Origin: Morganella psychrotolerans
GTDB taxonomy: Bacteria > Pseudomonadota > Gammaproteobacteria > Enterobacterales > Enterobacteriaceae
Reading direction: 5' to 3'
Assembly: GCF_001676155.1 (NCBI RefSeq)
Contig: NZ_LZEW01000001.1
Span: forward strand, 1 to 64,000
Length of the DNA stretch: 64,000 nucleotides
Shown: positions 12,366 to 21,076 of the stretch, one piece after another
Position numbering within the stretch: position 1 is the stretch's first letter
How the letters are laid out: each line of letters starts with the position of its first letter
Made by a program: the position numbers and the translations under genes
The notes under the pieces: model-generated
Told to the model about the DNA's origin: nothing
The model's input: only the letters and a program-made list of their open reading frames with translations
Databases searched by the model: none

Positions 12366-12936
12366 ATTCTAAGTTAAAATCGGCAGCGGTTCCAGAAATT
12401 TTATAGCACCGGAAAAATTTTCACCTTTTTTTTCTCTGTCCTCAGAATGCATTACCGGTGTGTATTATTTTTTTTACACCTGTTTATCATTTTGATTTTG
12501 CATTTTTGTGTCATTAACGGTATAAACTGCGCCCAATAGCTGTCAGTTTTCCTGCGGTTATAAATGGCAGAAACTCCGGTTTTCTGTGTGATTCTGGCGG
12601 GGGTTACAGCGAGTAACTCTGTGTGGGGGTAAATGGGTTGATAAACCATTATCTGCTGCTTGTTGACGTTCAACAGCCACGTGCGGCAATGCATGTGTCC
12701 GCGTCGTTTTCCACTTCTTCTTTTCCTGTACTGTCTTCTTTTCCGGCTGACGCGTTTTCTGCGCGGGGTTATTCGTATCTGCTTCATTCGGGCAGACCGG
12801 ATAATACAAGCAGGCGGGGCGGGTCATCCCGCTGAACCCGTAAATCTGTGTCCGGTTTTGCCGGATGATGTAATCCATTTTGAATTTTTACTTGTCAACA
12901 GGACAGATTTATCCCACGGTGAAGGGGGATAGGCTT
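12366..12936. other. metK-speA intergenic region, no convincing gene
   Basis: This is divergent promoter territory. Several overlapping ORFs of 60-110 codons exist on both strands, but none shows a recognisable protein or good start. I found no relative of the E. coli yqgB gene that occupies this place. Confidence 0.4.
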
Positions 12937-12987
12937 ATGTCAGCCATACAGGTAAGTTTCACTCCAGAATCAGGAGATGACCAATGA
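12937..12987 (+). CDS. Possible 16-codon upstream ORF coupled to speA
   Basis: ATG 12937 follows a G-rich ribosome-binding site (AAGGGGGAT). The ORF encodes [16 protein letters not shown] and ends with TGA at 12985-12987, overlapping the speA ATG (12984). The ATGA overlap suggests translational coupling. Nothing identifies the peptide, and it may be chance. Confidence 0.35.
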   Translation: MSAIQVSFTPESGDDQ

Positions 12988-14888
12988 ATGATAATATCGC
13001 GCTGAAGATGCAGCAGACTTATAATATTGAGTACTGGGGCGGCAGCTATTATGGTGTTAATGACCTGGGTCATGTCACCGTTTGCCCGAATCCGGATATG
13101 CCGCAGGCGAAAATCGACCTGGCAGAGCTGGTCAGTAAAGTACAGAAAGAACGTGAACACATCCGTTTACCGGCACTGTTCTGCTTTCCGCAGATTTTGC
13201 AACATCGTCTGCGTTCGATTAATGCCGCATTTAAACGCGCCCGTGAATCCTACGGTTACAAGGGTGATTATTTCCTGGTTTACCCGATTAAGGTAAATCA
13301 GCAGCGCCGCGTGATTGAAACCCTGGTAAATGCCGGGGAGCCGCTGGGGCTGGAAGCCGGTTCCAAAGCGGAACTGATGGCGGTACTGGCTCACGCCGGA
13401 ATGACCCGCAGCGTGATTGTCTGTAACGGCTATAAAGACCGTGAATATATCCGCCTGGCACTGATGGGTGAGAAACTCGGTCATAAAATGTATCTCGTTA
13501 TTGAGAAAATGTCAGAAATAGCCGTGGTGTTGCAGGAGGCGAAAAGCCTCGATGTTGTGCCGCGCCTGGGTGTGCGCGCACGTCTGGCATCTCAGGGCTC
13601 CGGTAAATGGCAGGCGAGCGGCGGTGAAAAATCCAAGTTCGGTCTGGCAGCGACTCAGGTGCTGCAACTGATCGAAATGCTCCGTCAGGCAGACAGCCTG
13701 GACAGCCTGCAATTGCTGCATTTCCACCTTGGTTCACAGATGGCGAATATCCGTGATATCGCGACAGGCGTGCGTGAATCCGCCCGTTTTTATGTGGAAC
13801 TGCATAAATTAGGGGTCAATATTCAGTGCTTTGATGTCGGCGGTGGTCTGGGTGTGGATTATGAAGGCACCCGCTCGCAGTCTGACTGCTCAGTCAATTA
13901 CGGGCTGAATGAATATGCCAATAATGTTATCTGGGCAATTGGTGATGCCTGCGAAGAGCACGGATTACCGCATCCGACGGTGATTACCGAATCAGGGCGC
14001 GCCCTGACCGCGCATCACACTGTATTGGTGTCCAATGTTATCGGGGTGGAACGCAATGAGTTTCCGCTTGCGCCGCCACCGGCAGAGGATGCACCGCGTC
14101 CGGTTGCCAGCCTGTGGGAAACCTGGGAAGAGATGCAGACCAAAGGCAATGCCCGCTCACTGCGTGAATGGCTGCATGACAGCCAGCTTGACCTGCATGA
14201 TATCCACACCCAATACGCGCAGGGAATGCTTTCCCTGACAGAACGCGCCTGGGCGGAAGGGTTATACCTGAATATCTGTCGCCGCATCCAGCAGGATCTC
14301 GACCCGAGCAACCGTGCGCACCGCCCGATTATCGATGAACTTCAGGAGCGCATGGCAGATAAATTCTATGTGAATTTCTCGCTGTTTCAGTCGCTGCCGG
14401 ATGCGTGGGGAATCGATCAGTTATTTCCTGTGCTGCCGATTGAAGGACTGGATAAGCCATTGGATCGCCGTGCGGTACTGCTGGATATTACCTGTGATTC
14501 AGACGGTATTATTGATCATTATGTGGATGGTGATGGTGTCGCAACAACCATGCCGATGCCGTCTTATGACCCGGAAAATCCCCCGCTGCTGGGCTTCTTT
14601 ATGATCGGTGCTTACCAGGAAATTCTCGGCAATATGCATAACCTGTTTGGTGATACCGCCGCGCTGGATGTGTATGTCGGTGAAACCGGGCAGATCCGCT
14701 ATCTGGAGAGTGAAGCGGGTGATACGGTCGCCGATATGCTTCAGTATGTGAAACTGGATCCGAAGATTTTGCTGGAACGTTTCCGGGATCAGGTGAAAGT
14801 CTCTGATCTGGATGAAGCGGAACAGCAGGCCTTTACGGAAGAGTTCGAAAGTGGTCTTTACGGATATACGTATCTGGAAGATGAATAA
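12984..14888 (+). CDS. speA: Biosynthetic arginine decarboxylase
   Basis: A PLP enzyme converting arginine to agmatine, the first step of the agmatine route to putrescine. It has 634 residues against about 658 in E. coli; the start lacks the E. coli N-terminal extension. The PLP lysine lies in Y-P-I-K-V-N-Q near residue 100, and the substrate/PLP-phosphate glycines in D-V-G-G-G-L-G. The C-terminus [11 protein letters not shown] matches E. coli. CAGGAG precedes the start at good spacing. speB follows, separated by an ERIC element. Confidence 0.96.
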   Translation: MNDNIALKMQQTYNIEYWGGSYYGVNDLGHVTVCPNPDMPQAKIDLAELVSKVQKEREHIRLPALFCFPQILQHRLRSINAAFKRARESYGYKGDYFLVYPIKVNQQRRVIETLVNAGEPLGLEAGSKAELMAVLAHAGMTRSVIVCNGYKDREYIRLALMGEKLGHKMYLVIEKMSEIAVVLQEAKSLDVVPRLGVRARLASQGSGKWQASGGEKSKFGLAATQVLQLIEMLRQADSLDSLQLLHFHLGSQMANIRDIATGVRESARFYVELHKLGVNIQCFDVGGGLGVDYEGTRSQSDCSVNYGLNEYANNVIWAIGDACEEHGLPHPTVITESGRALTAHHTVLVSNVIGVERNEFPLAPPPAEDAPRPVASLWETWEEMQTKGNARSLREWLHDSQLDLHDIHTQYAQGMLSLTERAWAEGLYLNICRRIQQDLDPSNRAHRPIIDELQERMADKFYVNFSLFQSLPDAWGIDQLFPVLPIEGLDKPLDRRAVLLDITCDSDGIIDHYVDGDGVATTMPMPSYDPENPPLLGFFMIGAYQEILGNMHNLFGDTAALDVYVGETGQIRYLESEAGDTVADMLQYVKLDPKILLERFRDQVKVSDLDEAEQQAFTEEFESGLYGYTYLEDE

Positions 14889-14906
14889 ATCTATTTTTCA
14901 TTATTA

Positions 14907-15030
14907 TATACCCAACATCATTCAAGATGCAGGAAGGCGGCAAGCTCAGATTGACGGGGAGCATACATAAGTATGTGACCCGGCGAGCTGAGCGCAGCCA
15001 ACACACCTGTAGTTTGAATGAATAAGGGTA
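14907..15030 (-). repeat. ERIC element, near full length (124 bp)
   Basis: It starts TATACCCAACATCATTC and ends GAATGAATAAGGGTA, and carries the ERIC core GAGCATACATAAGTATGTGA. It separates speA from speB, so the joint transcript would carry a long hairpin here. Confidence 0.88.
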
Positions 15031-15050
15031 AACGTGAATAAGGAAGTATT

Positions 15051-15986
15051 ATGATAAACAGCACATTAGGTAATCAGACTGATAATTCATTAGTCTCTAA
15101 TGCGTTTGGTTTTCTTCGTCTGCCACTGAATTTTCAGCCGTATACCAGTGATGCAGACTGGGTGATAACCGGGGTTCCGTTTGATATGGCAACCTCCGGA
15201 CGCGCAGGCGCCCGCCAGGGACCTTCCGCTATCCGCCAGATCTCAACCAATCTGGCATGGGAAGGTAACCGCTGGCCGTGGACGTTTGATATGCGTGAGC
15301 GTCTGAATGTGGTGGATTGCGGCGACCTGGTCTTTGCATTCGGTGATGCGCAGGATATGAGCGAAAAATTGCAGGCACATACTGAAAAAGTATTGGCATC
15401 CGGCAAAAAATGTCTCTCTTTCGGGGGCGATCATTTTGTGACGCTGCCGCTGCTGCGTGCTCATGCAAAGCATTTCGGTAAAATGGCACTGGTGCATTTT
15501 GATGCACATACCGACACTTACGGTAACGGCAGCAAGTTTGACCACGGCACCATGTTTTATCATGCACCGAATGAAGGGCTGATTGACCCGGCGCACTCTG
15601 TGCAGATTGGTATCCGTACCGAGCATGAAACCGACAATGGTTTCACTGTGATTGATGCAGCACAGGTTAATGACCGTACTGTGGATGATGTTATTGCACA
15701 GGTGAAATCTATTGTCGGCGATATGCCGGTGTATCTGACGTTTGATATCGACTGTCTGGACCCGGCTTTTGCGCCCGGTACCGGGACACCGGTTATCGGC
15801 GGACTGACCACCGATCGCGCCCTGAAACTGTTGCGTGGATTACAGCCGCTCAATATTGTCGGGATGGATTTGGTGGAAGTTGCTCCGGCGTATGACCAGT
15901 CAGACATTACGGCGCTGGCAGGTGCAACTATCGCACTGGAAATGCTGTATTTACAGGCCGCCAAAAAAGGCGCAACCGGTAAATAA
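15051..15986 (+). CDS. speB: Agmatinase
   Basis: Hydrolyses agmatine to putrescine and urea, completing the pathway begun by speA. The protein has 311 residues and belongs to the ureohydrolase (arginase) family. The two-manganese centre ligands are visible: G-G-D-H near residue 126, D-A-H-T-D near 150 and D-I-D-C-L-D-P near 232. AGGAAG lies upstream of ATG 15051, and a strong terminator follows. Confidence 0.96.
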   Translation: MINSTLGNQTDNSLVSNAFGFLRLPLNFQPYTSDADWVITGVPFDMATSGRAGARQGPSAIRQISTNLAWEGNRWPWTFDMRERLNVVDCGDLVFAFGDAQDMSEKLQAHTEKVLASGKKCLSFGGDHFVTLPLLRAHAKHFGKMALVHFDAHTDTYGNGSKFDHGTMFYHAPNEGLIDPAHSVQIGIRTEHETDNGFTVIDAAQVNDRTVDDVIAQVKSIVGDMPVYLTFDIDCLDPAFAPGTGTPVIGGLTTDRALKLLRGLQPLNIVGMDLVEVAPAYDQSDITALAGATIALEMLYLQAAKKGATGK

Positions 15987-16010
15987 ACGGTAGATTAAAT
16001 AGTAAATAAT

Positions 16011-16043
16011 AAAAAGACCTGCATGTTAATTGCGGGTCTTTTT
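16011..16043. terminator. Terminator between speB and the amidase gene
   Basis: AAAAAGACC (16011-16019) pairs with GGTCTTTTT (16035-16043). It has flanking A and T tracts and serves two convergent genes. Confidence 0.85.
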
Positions 16044-16056
16044 GTTGCCGGATAAA

Positions 16057-16689
16057 TTAACCGGCGACATAAAGCCCCGCCCCTTCTCCGGCCGTTTTAT
16101 ACGAAATTTTGTCGTGTTCAAAAATATCTTTATCTGTCAGATTAAATGTTGCCTGTAATTCTTTTACCAGGTAATTAATGGCTGTTTTTTGTTGTGGTGT
16201 TGCCGGGTCCCATGTTTTTGTAGTGGCATTATATTTAGCGACAACTTCAATACCCAGGCTGTCAGTATTAAGCGGATAACGAGCAGGGTATTTTTTCACC
16301 TTTTCATTATTATGGATTTTAGTCGGTGCCCAGCCAAACCCTTTTATTTTTTTTGCTTCTTCTGCACTGCATGTTCCTTCTTCCATACAACGGGCACGAA
16401 TTTTCCCGATATGGTAAGCGTATTTATTGGTATTTGCAGTCTGTTTTATTGTGCCGTCTTTATCAATAATAAAGTGGGTTCCGATACCGGATTGCCGGAA
16501 TGAATTAATAGCCGCAGACAGCGAATAACCATCGGTACGGTGGAGAATAATGGCGTGGACTACCGGCATATTACCTTTTTCAAGATTAGTGATAATTTCT
16601 TTTTTAATTATAATGTCAGAAGAGGGTGGAATCGGTGGTAATAAGTCAGTTTCCTTTTTATTACTTTCTGACGGGGATAATAAATGCAT
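16057..16689 (-). CDS. Amidase_2/PGRP-like N-acetylmuramoyl-L-alanine amidase, no signal peptide
   Basis: A 210-residue protein with an amidase_2 fold: I-I-L-H-R-T (first zinc His) near residue 50, T-H-F-I-I-D-K-D-G (second region) near 75, G-I-E-V-V near 150, and E-H-D-K with a later K-T-A-G-E-G at the C-terminus. Enzymes of this family cut the bond between muramic acid and the peptide stem. There is no signal peptide or lipobox; the first 40 residues are a Pro/Lys-rich leader. It stands alone and is noticeably A+T-richer than its neighbours, suggesting acquisition. It could be a phage-type lysin or a secretion-system cargo; the sequence does not decide. AGGAGA precedes the start. Confidence 0.7.
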   Translation of the reverse strand: MHLLSPSESNKKETDLLPPIPPSSDIIIKKEIITNLEKGNMPVVHAIILHRTDGYSLSAAINSFRQSGIGTHFIIDKDGTIKQTANTNKYAYHIGKIRARCMEEGTCSAEEAKKIKGFGWAPTKIHNNEKVKKYPARYPLNTDSLGIEVVAKYNATTKTWDPATPQQKTAINYLVKELQATFNLTDKDIFEHDKISYKTAGEGAGLYVAG

Positions 16690-16710
16690 GTTTGTTTCTC
16701 CTTATTTATC

Positions 16711-16771
16711 TATACCCTTATTCATTCAAACAGCAGGTTCGTTGGCTGCATCCTGAATGACGTTGGGTATA
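16711..16771 (+). repeat. ERIC element, internally deleted (61 bp)
   Basis: TATACCCTTATTCATTCAAA joins almost directly to GCATCCTGAATGACGTTGGG and ends GGGTATA. The centre has been lost. It lies just upstream of the amidase gene on the opposite side from its ribosome-binding site. Confidence 0.85.
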
Positions 16772-17003
16772 TATTTATTCAAGTATAATTATTTTATTAT
16801 TTAAATATGCATTATTAATTATGATGAATGTCATTTTTTTTTGATGATGAATTAAATACAGAATGAATAGATAATATTAAGTGGAATTTCTAGGTTTTAT
16901 TATGAGCCTTATGTGCTCCGACGCTTGCAACCTATAAAGAAACGCGTATGGTTAATAATTATTAATATCATAACGAAATACCTCACTCACATAGGAGCAC
17001 ACA
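16772..17003. other. A+T-rich intergenic promoter region
   Basis: This stretch separates the amidase start from the SDR gene start. It is very A+T-rich with runs of T near 16835; the SDR gene has ATAGGAGC just before its ATG. No operator or RNA is recognisable. Confidence 0.35.
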
Positions 17004-17783
17004 ATGTCACTAACGGGTAAAGCGGTTCTGGTCACCGGCGCTGCACAGGGAATTGGTCGTGGTATTGCATTACGGTTGGCAAAAGAGGGTGCAGATATTG
17101 CCCTGGTTGACCTGAAAGAAGAAAGTCTGGCAAAGGTTAAAAAAGAAGTGGAAGCGCTGGGACGTAAAGCCGTCACATTAATCGCGGATATCAGTCAGCG
17201 TGATCAGGTTTTTGCTGTGGTGGAAAAGGCTGAAAAAGCACTGGGCGGTTTTGATGTCATGGTAAATAATGCCGGTATTGCCCAGGTGAAAGCAATTGAA
17301 GATGTGCGGCCTGAAGATATGGAGCGCATTTTCCGCATCAACGTTGACGGCACTATGTGGGGCATCCAGGCGGCGGCGGCAAAATTCAAAGCACGCGGAC
17401 AGAAAGGGAAAATCATTAACGCCTCATCTATCGCAGGGCATGATGGTTTCGCCTTGCTTGGCGTGTATTCAGCCACAAAATTTGCCGTGCGTGCATTGAC
17501 TCAGGCAGCGGCAAAAGAGTTTGCCAGCAGCGGTATTACTGTGAATGCTTACTGTCCGGGGATTGTCGGTACGGATATGTGGGTTGAAATAGATGAACGT
17601 TTCTCTGAGATTACCGGTGCGCCGAAAGGGGAAACCTACAAAAAATATGTCGATGGGATAGCACTTGGTCGCGCTCAAACCCCTGATGATGTCGCAGCGC
17701 TGGTATCGTTCCTGGCAAGCGATGATTCAGATTACATCACCGGTCAGGCTATTTTGACCGACGGTGGTATTGTTTACCGCTAG
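17004..17783 (+). CDS. budC: Acetoin/diacetyl reductase-like short-chain dehydrogenase
   Basis: A cytoplasmic NAD(H)-dependent SDR of 259 residues, close to BudC of Klebsiella and Serratia, which interconverts acetoin and 2,3-butanediol. It shows the Rossmann motif G-A-A-Q-G-I-G near residue 12, N-N-A-G near 90, the catalytic Ser (N-A-S-S-I) and Y-S-A-T-K near 155-160, and the C-terminal I-L-T-D-G-G. No budA or budB gene lies nearby, so the exact substrate is inferred from family similarity. A terminator follows. Confidence 0.82.
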   Translation: MSLTGKAVLVTGAAQGIGRGIALRLAKEGADIALVDLKEESLAKVKKEVEALGRKAVTLIADISQRDQVFAVVEKAEKALGGFDVMVNNAGIAQVKAIEDVRPEDMERIFRINVDGTMWGIQAAAAKFKARGQKGKIINASSIAGHDGFALLGVYSATKFAVRALTQAAAKEFASSGITVNAYCPGIVGTDMWVEIDERFSEITGAPKGETYKKYVDGIALGRAQTPDDVAALVSFLASDDSDYITGQAILTDGGIVYR

Positions 17784-17822
17784 GTAACATCGTCACATTA
17801 GTCAGTTACACTGATAATCGGG

Positions 17823-17855
17823 TCCGCTCTGTCATAAGATAGAGCGGATTTTTTT
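17823..17855 (+). terminator. Terminator after the SDR gene
   Basis: TCCGCTCT (17823-17830) pairs with AGAGCGGA (17841-17848) and is followed by seven T's. Confidence 0.88.
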
Positions 17856-17856
17856 A

Positions 17857-17982
17857 TATACCCTTATTCATTCAAACTACAGGTTCGTTGGCGGCACTCA
17901 GCCAGCCGGGTCACATACTGATGTATGCTCCCCGGCGGTTGGAGCTTGCCGCCTGCCTGCATTCTGAATAGTGTTGGGTATA
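17857..17982 (+). repeat. ERIC element, full length (126 bp)
   Basis: It starts TATACCCTTATTCATTC and ends TAGTGTTGGGTATA. The central palindrome GCCGGGTCACATACTGATGT is intact. It lies between the SDR terminator and the LysR gene. Confidence 0.9.
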
Positions 17983-18017
17983 TACTAAGAGACAAACAGA
18001 CAATACGGCGGAGCAGG

Positions 18018-18935
18018 ATGAAATACGATCTGAACGACCTTTATTATTATGTGAAAGTGGTGGAGCACGGTGGCTTCTCACAAGCCGGGCTGGCACTGGG
18101 GATCCCGAAATCCAAATTGAGCCGCCGGATTGCAGATTTGGAGCAAAAACTCAATATTTCATTGATTTATCGCTCCACGCGGCAATTTCATGTGACTGAA
18201 ATTGGTCAGTTATTTTATCAGCAATGTAAAAATGTGGTTGATGAGGCGGAGATTGCACAGGAGATTATCTGTTCGGCACAGAGTCACCCGCGCGGCAGCC
18301 TGAAAATAGCTTGTCCGGTGGCTTTGCTGCAAGTTTATGTCCATGATTTACTAACTGATTTTATGGTTCAGTATCCGGATATTGATATACAAATCCTGGC
18401 GGTTAACCGCCCGGTGGATGTCATCAGTGAAGGGTTTGATCTGGCACTGCGGGTGCGCTCATTACCGCTGGATGATTCAGGACTGACCATGAAAGTGCTC
18501 GGCTATTCACGCCGTGTGCTGGTGGCATCCCCGCTGTTGTTTGCCGGTAAAGCCGCTCCCGTGCATCCCGATGAACTGGCCGGTTTTCCTGTCCTCGCCA
18601 ACAGCGAACAGAAACACAATTATCCTCTGACACTGACTGATAAATCTGGCGGAAGTGTCACTAAGCACCTGACCGCGCGGCTTGCCACAACGGATGTAAT
18701 GACACTGCACCGCGCCGCCCTGAAAGGGCTGGGAATTGCCCGGCTGCCCGAAGGTGTGGTTATCAATGACCTGGCGGCAGGTAAATTGCTTCGGGTGTTG
18801 CCGGACTGGCATTTCCCGGAAGATATTATTCACGCCGTTTTCCCGTCACGAAAAGGGCTGTTACCCGCCGTTCAGGCGCTGCTCAATTATCTGGCAGAAC
18901 GGATCCCGCAGACTGAGCCGTTTTCGGGTGAGTGA
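18018..18935 (+). CDS. LysR-family transcriptional regulator
   Basis: A 305-residue DNA-binding regulator. The N-terminal winged helix-turn-helix reads L-N-D-L-Y-Y-Y-V-K-V-V, then G-I-P-K-S-K-L-S-R-R-I in the recognition helix, then the substrate-binding domain from about residue 90. ATG 18018, preceded by GGAGCAGG, is the natural start; an in-frame upstream extension runs through the ERIC element and is rejected. A pirin gene lies convergent downstream, a pairing also seen with E. coli yhaJ/yhaK, so regulation of the pirin gene or a related stress response is possible but unproven. Confidence 0.88.
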   Translation: MKYDLNDLYYYVKVVEHGGFSQAGLALGIPKSKLSRRIADLEQKLNISLIYRSTRQFHVTEIGQLFYQQCKNVVDEAEIAQEIICSAQSHPRGSLKIACPVALLQVYVHDLLTDFMVQYPDIDIQILAVNRPVDVISEGFDLALRVRSLPLDDSGLTMKVLGYSRRVLVASPLLFAGKAAPVHPDELAGFPVLANSEQKHNYPLTLTDKSGGSVTKHLTARLATTDVMTLHRAALKGLGIARLPEGVVINDLAAGKLLRVLPDWHFPEDIIHAVFPSRKGLLPAVQALLNYLAERIPQTEPFSGE

Positions 18936-18945
18936 TGGCCAATAA

Positions 18946-18969
18946 AAAAGTCACAATAAAGTGACTTTT
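18946..18969 (+). terminator. Terminator after the LysR gene
   Basis: AAAAGTCAC pairs with GTGACTTTT across a short AATAAA loop; A and T tracts flank the stem. Confidence 0.65.
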
Positions 18970-19329
18970 GAGATCAGGGATTTTTACAACTTGTCTGTTG
19001 GGGAATGTCGCTGCCATTCTCCTGATGATTACTTTGCTCTTATAGTCCGGACCATCATCACGGTGCCTGCACGAACCCGTATCTCTGACGAAATACTTCA
19101 TATTTTCAGAGCCGGGGGCGTATACCGGCTCCTGAACAGAAATACTGCTCTGCCCGACTATATCTTACTCCCCGGTGGACATCAAGCCGTCAGAGATTAC
19201 TCAGCAGACATATTGCAAGAGAGCAGGTCAGACCGGTGCGCAGATATGGTTTTACCGGACATGAGGCGAATAACCCGGCTATTCGCCTCACTAATTGAGT
19301 AGAATAGCCAGGCTATTTGCCTCATTTGC
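18970..19329. other. Intergenic stretch between convergent LysR and pirin genes
   Basis: A 113-codon ORF (18961-19302, +) begins at a GTG inside the LysR terminator and resembles no known protein, so I leave it uncalled. The right part holds the repeated 13-mer described at 19263-19323. Confidence 0.35.
19263..19323. repeat. Three copies of a GGCTATTYGCCTC motif with hairpins
   Basis: GAGGCGAATA (19263-19272) and TATTCGCCTC (19280-19289) form a perfect 10-bp stem. A further direct copy, GGCTATTTGCCTC, lies at 19311-19323 and forms its own hairpin with AATAGCC (19303-19309). It sits just past the pirin stop codon and may terminate that transcript, though it lacks a T run. Confidence 0.5.
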
Positions 19330-20220
19330 CTAATTTGTATTATGCAGCAGGGCGGCAGGTATTTTCCCGAAACTGCCGTTATTAAAATCATCAACTGCAT
19401 CGCGGATTTCCTGTTCGCTGTTCATCACGAACGGCCCGTAACCGACAACCGGCTCATCAATCGGCTCGCCACTGAGGAACAGCACGACCGCATCTTCCGT
19501 GGCGTCGAGTAAAAGAGTTGTGTCTGTCCCGTCCAGGATCATCAGTTCACCGGCATTCAGCGGGGCGCGACTGTCAACATAAATGCTGCCGTGCAGAACA
19601 ATAAGTCCGGCGTTGCGGTTTGCTTTGGCAACCAGTCCGAGTGTTTTCCCGGCACGCAGGCGCAGATCCCACACATCCATTTCCGTAAAGGTTCGCGCCG
19701 GTCCGTGCTGTCCGGCGTAATCACCGGCTATCACCCGCAGAGTCCCTGCATCATTCGGCAGATTGACAGTCGGGATCGTGCTGTTTTCCAGTAACTGATA
19801 CCCGGGCGCGGATGATTTCGCCGCCGCAGGCAGATTTACCCACAACTGCACCATATCCAGTGTTCCGCCTTCCTGCATAAAACGATCAGAATGGTATTCC
19901 TGATGCAGGATCCCGGACGCGGCCGTCATCCACTGCACATCACCGGGACCTATCACGCCACCTTTTCCGGTGGAATCGTGATGTGCCACGCCGCCGTCAT
20001 AGACAATAGTGACGGTTTCAAACCCTCTGTGCGGATGCTCGCCAACGCCGCGGTTTGCACCTTGTGAAGACGGAAAATCCGCCGGTCCCGCGCGGTCGAG
20101 CAGTAAAAAGGGATTCAGGTGTTTCCCGTGATTACTGTAGGAAAACATCTGGCTGACAGGAAAGCCATCCCCGACCCAGTGACCTTTTGGTGCGCGGTAT
20201 GTACCAATAATATTTCTCAT
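19330..20220 (-). CDS. Pirin-family bicupin
   Basis: A 296-residue pirin. The metal-binding N-terminal cupin shows H-P-H-R-G-F-E-T (near residue 62), then H-H-D-S-T-G, then a later Glu/His region L-H-Q-E-Y-H. The C-terminal cupin follows from about residue 170. Bacterial pirins include quercetin dioxygenases and redox-linked regulators; the substrate here is unknown. It converges with the LysR gene and diverges from the yceI-like gene. Confidence 0.88.
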   Translation of the reverse strand: MRNIIGTYRAPKGHWVGDGFPVSQMFSYSNHGKHLNPFLLLDRAGPADFPSSQGANRGVGEHPHRGFETVTIVYDGGVAHHDSTGKGGVIGPGDVQWMTAASGILHQEYHSDRFMQEGGTLDMVQLWVNLPAAAKSSAPGYQLLENSTIPTVNLPNDAGTLRVIAGDYAGQHGPARTFTEMDVWDLRLRAGKTLGLVAKANRNAGLIVLHGSIYVDSRAPLNAGELMILDGTDTTLLLDATEDAVVLFLSGEPIDEPVVGYGPFVMNSEQEIRDAVDDFNNGSFGKIPAALLHNTN

Positions 20221-20297
20221 GATTTATCTCCCGATAATTATGTATGGATTAATAATAGGGGTGGAGATTATGAGTGAGTAGTCACGAATCCGGGTTT

Positions 20298-20354
20298 CAC
20301 TGTTGCACAAACAGAACAGTGCCGGGCATTCGGATTATCCTGTTTTCAGAACAG
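20298..20354. promoter_or_regulatory. Dyads between pirin and yceI-like genes
   Basis: CACTGTT (20298-20304) is inverted as AACAGTG (20315-20321). A second dyad, CTGTTTTCAGAACAG, lies at 20340-20354. Two related symmetric sites in a divergent promoter region suggest an operator; the regulator is unknown. Confidence 0.35.
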
Positions 20355-20469
20355 TGTTTATCAATATCCGCTCTACTGCCAGGGTGAACAGATCCGTATT
20401 ATTTATCCCATGCAGGCACTGCGCATAATGCGTTGCTGCCATTGCCGGTAAATAAGTCAGGAATGAATA

Positions 20470-21049
20470 ATGAAAAAAAATTGGTTTATCACTCTTTACA
20501 TCACTCTTTGCATCACTGTTTTTATTTAATGCCGCACAGGCGGCTGATTATCAGTTAGATCCGGCACACACCAAAGCTGTGTTTTATATCGATCACTTTA
20601 ATACCTCAACTAACAGTGGTGGTTTTTATGAAATCACCGGTGATATGTCATATTCACCTGAAAAACAGCGCGGCAGTATTAATGTATCCATCCCTGTTTC
20701 TGCATTAAATACAGGTCTTACAGCATTTGATAACCATATTCAGAGTGCAGATATTCTTGATGCGAAAAAATATCCGGCTATTACCTTTAAATCCACCAAA
20801 TGGAATTTTAAAGATAACAAGGTGGTTTCTGTTGATGGTGAATTAACCATGAAAGGTAAAACACATCCGGTGACATTACAGACCACAAAATTTGGTTGTT
20901 ATTTCAGCCCGGTACTCAAAGCCGATGTATGTGGTGGTGATTTTGAAACCACGATTGACCGGACTCAGTGGGATGTTAATTACCTTGTAAAAGAAGGAAT
21001 GTCTGCTTCTGTGAAACTGAACATTCAGGCTGAAGCGGTTAAAAAATAA
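20470..21049 (+). CDS. YceI-family periplasmic lipid-binding protein
   Basis: YceI proteins are small periplasmic lipocalin-like beta barrels that bind polyprenyl lipids. The mature part, D-Y-Q-L-D-P-A-H-T, then F-x-I-D-H-F, then K-G-K-T-H-P-V-T-L near residue 125, matches the family. The start ATG 20470 is followed by an A8 run (20473-20480). With seven A's it opens into a proper signal peptide ending N-A-A-Q-A-A and a 192-residue protein, as expected for YceI; as read, a stop follows quickly. The next gene is also exported and starts 27 bp downstream, so the two form an operon. Confidence 0.85.
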
Positions 21050-21076
21050 AAGCGTAAAGGATCAGAGGATTATTCA

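Noticed and set aside
12452-12932. Overlapping ORFs of 60-110 codons between metK and speA
   Set aside because: Both strands are open by chance; none resembles YqgB or another known protein.
18961-19302. 113-codon plus-strand ORF
   Set aside because: Its GTG is part of the LysR terminator stem and the product resembles no known protein.
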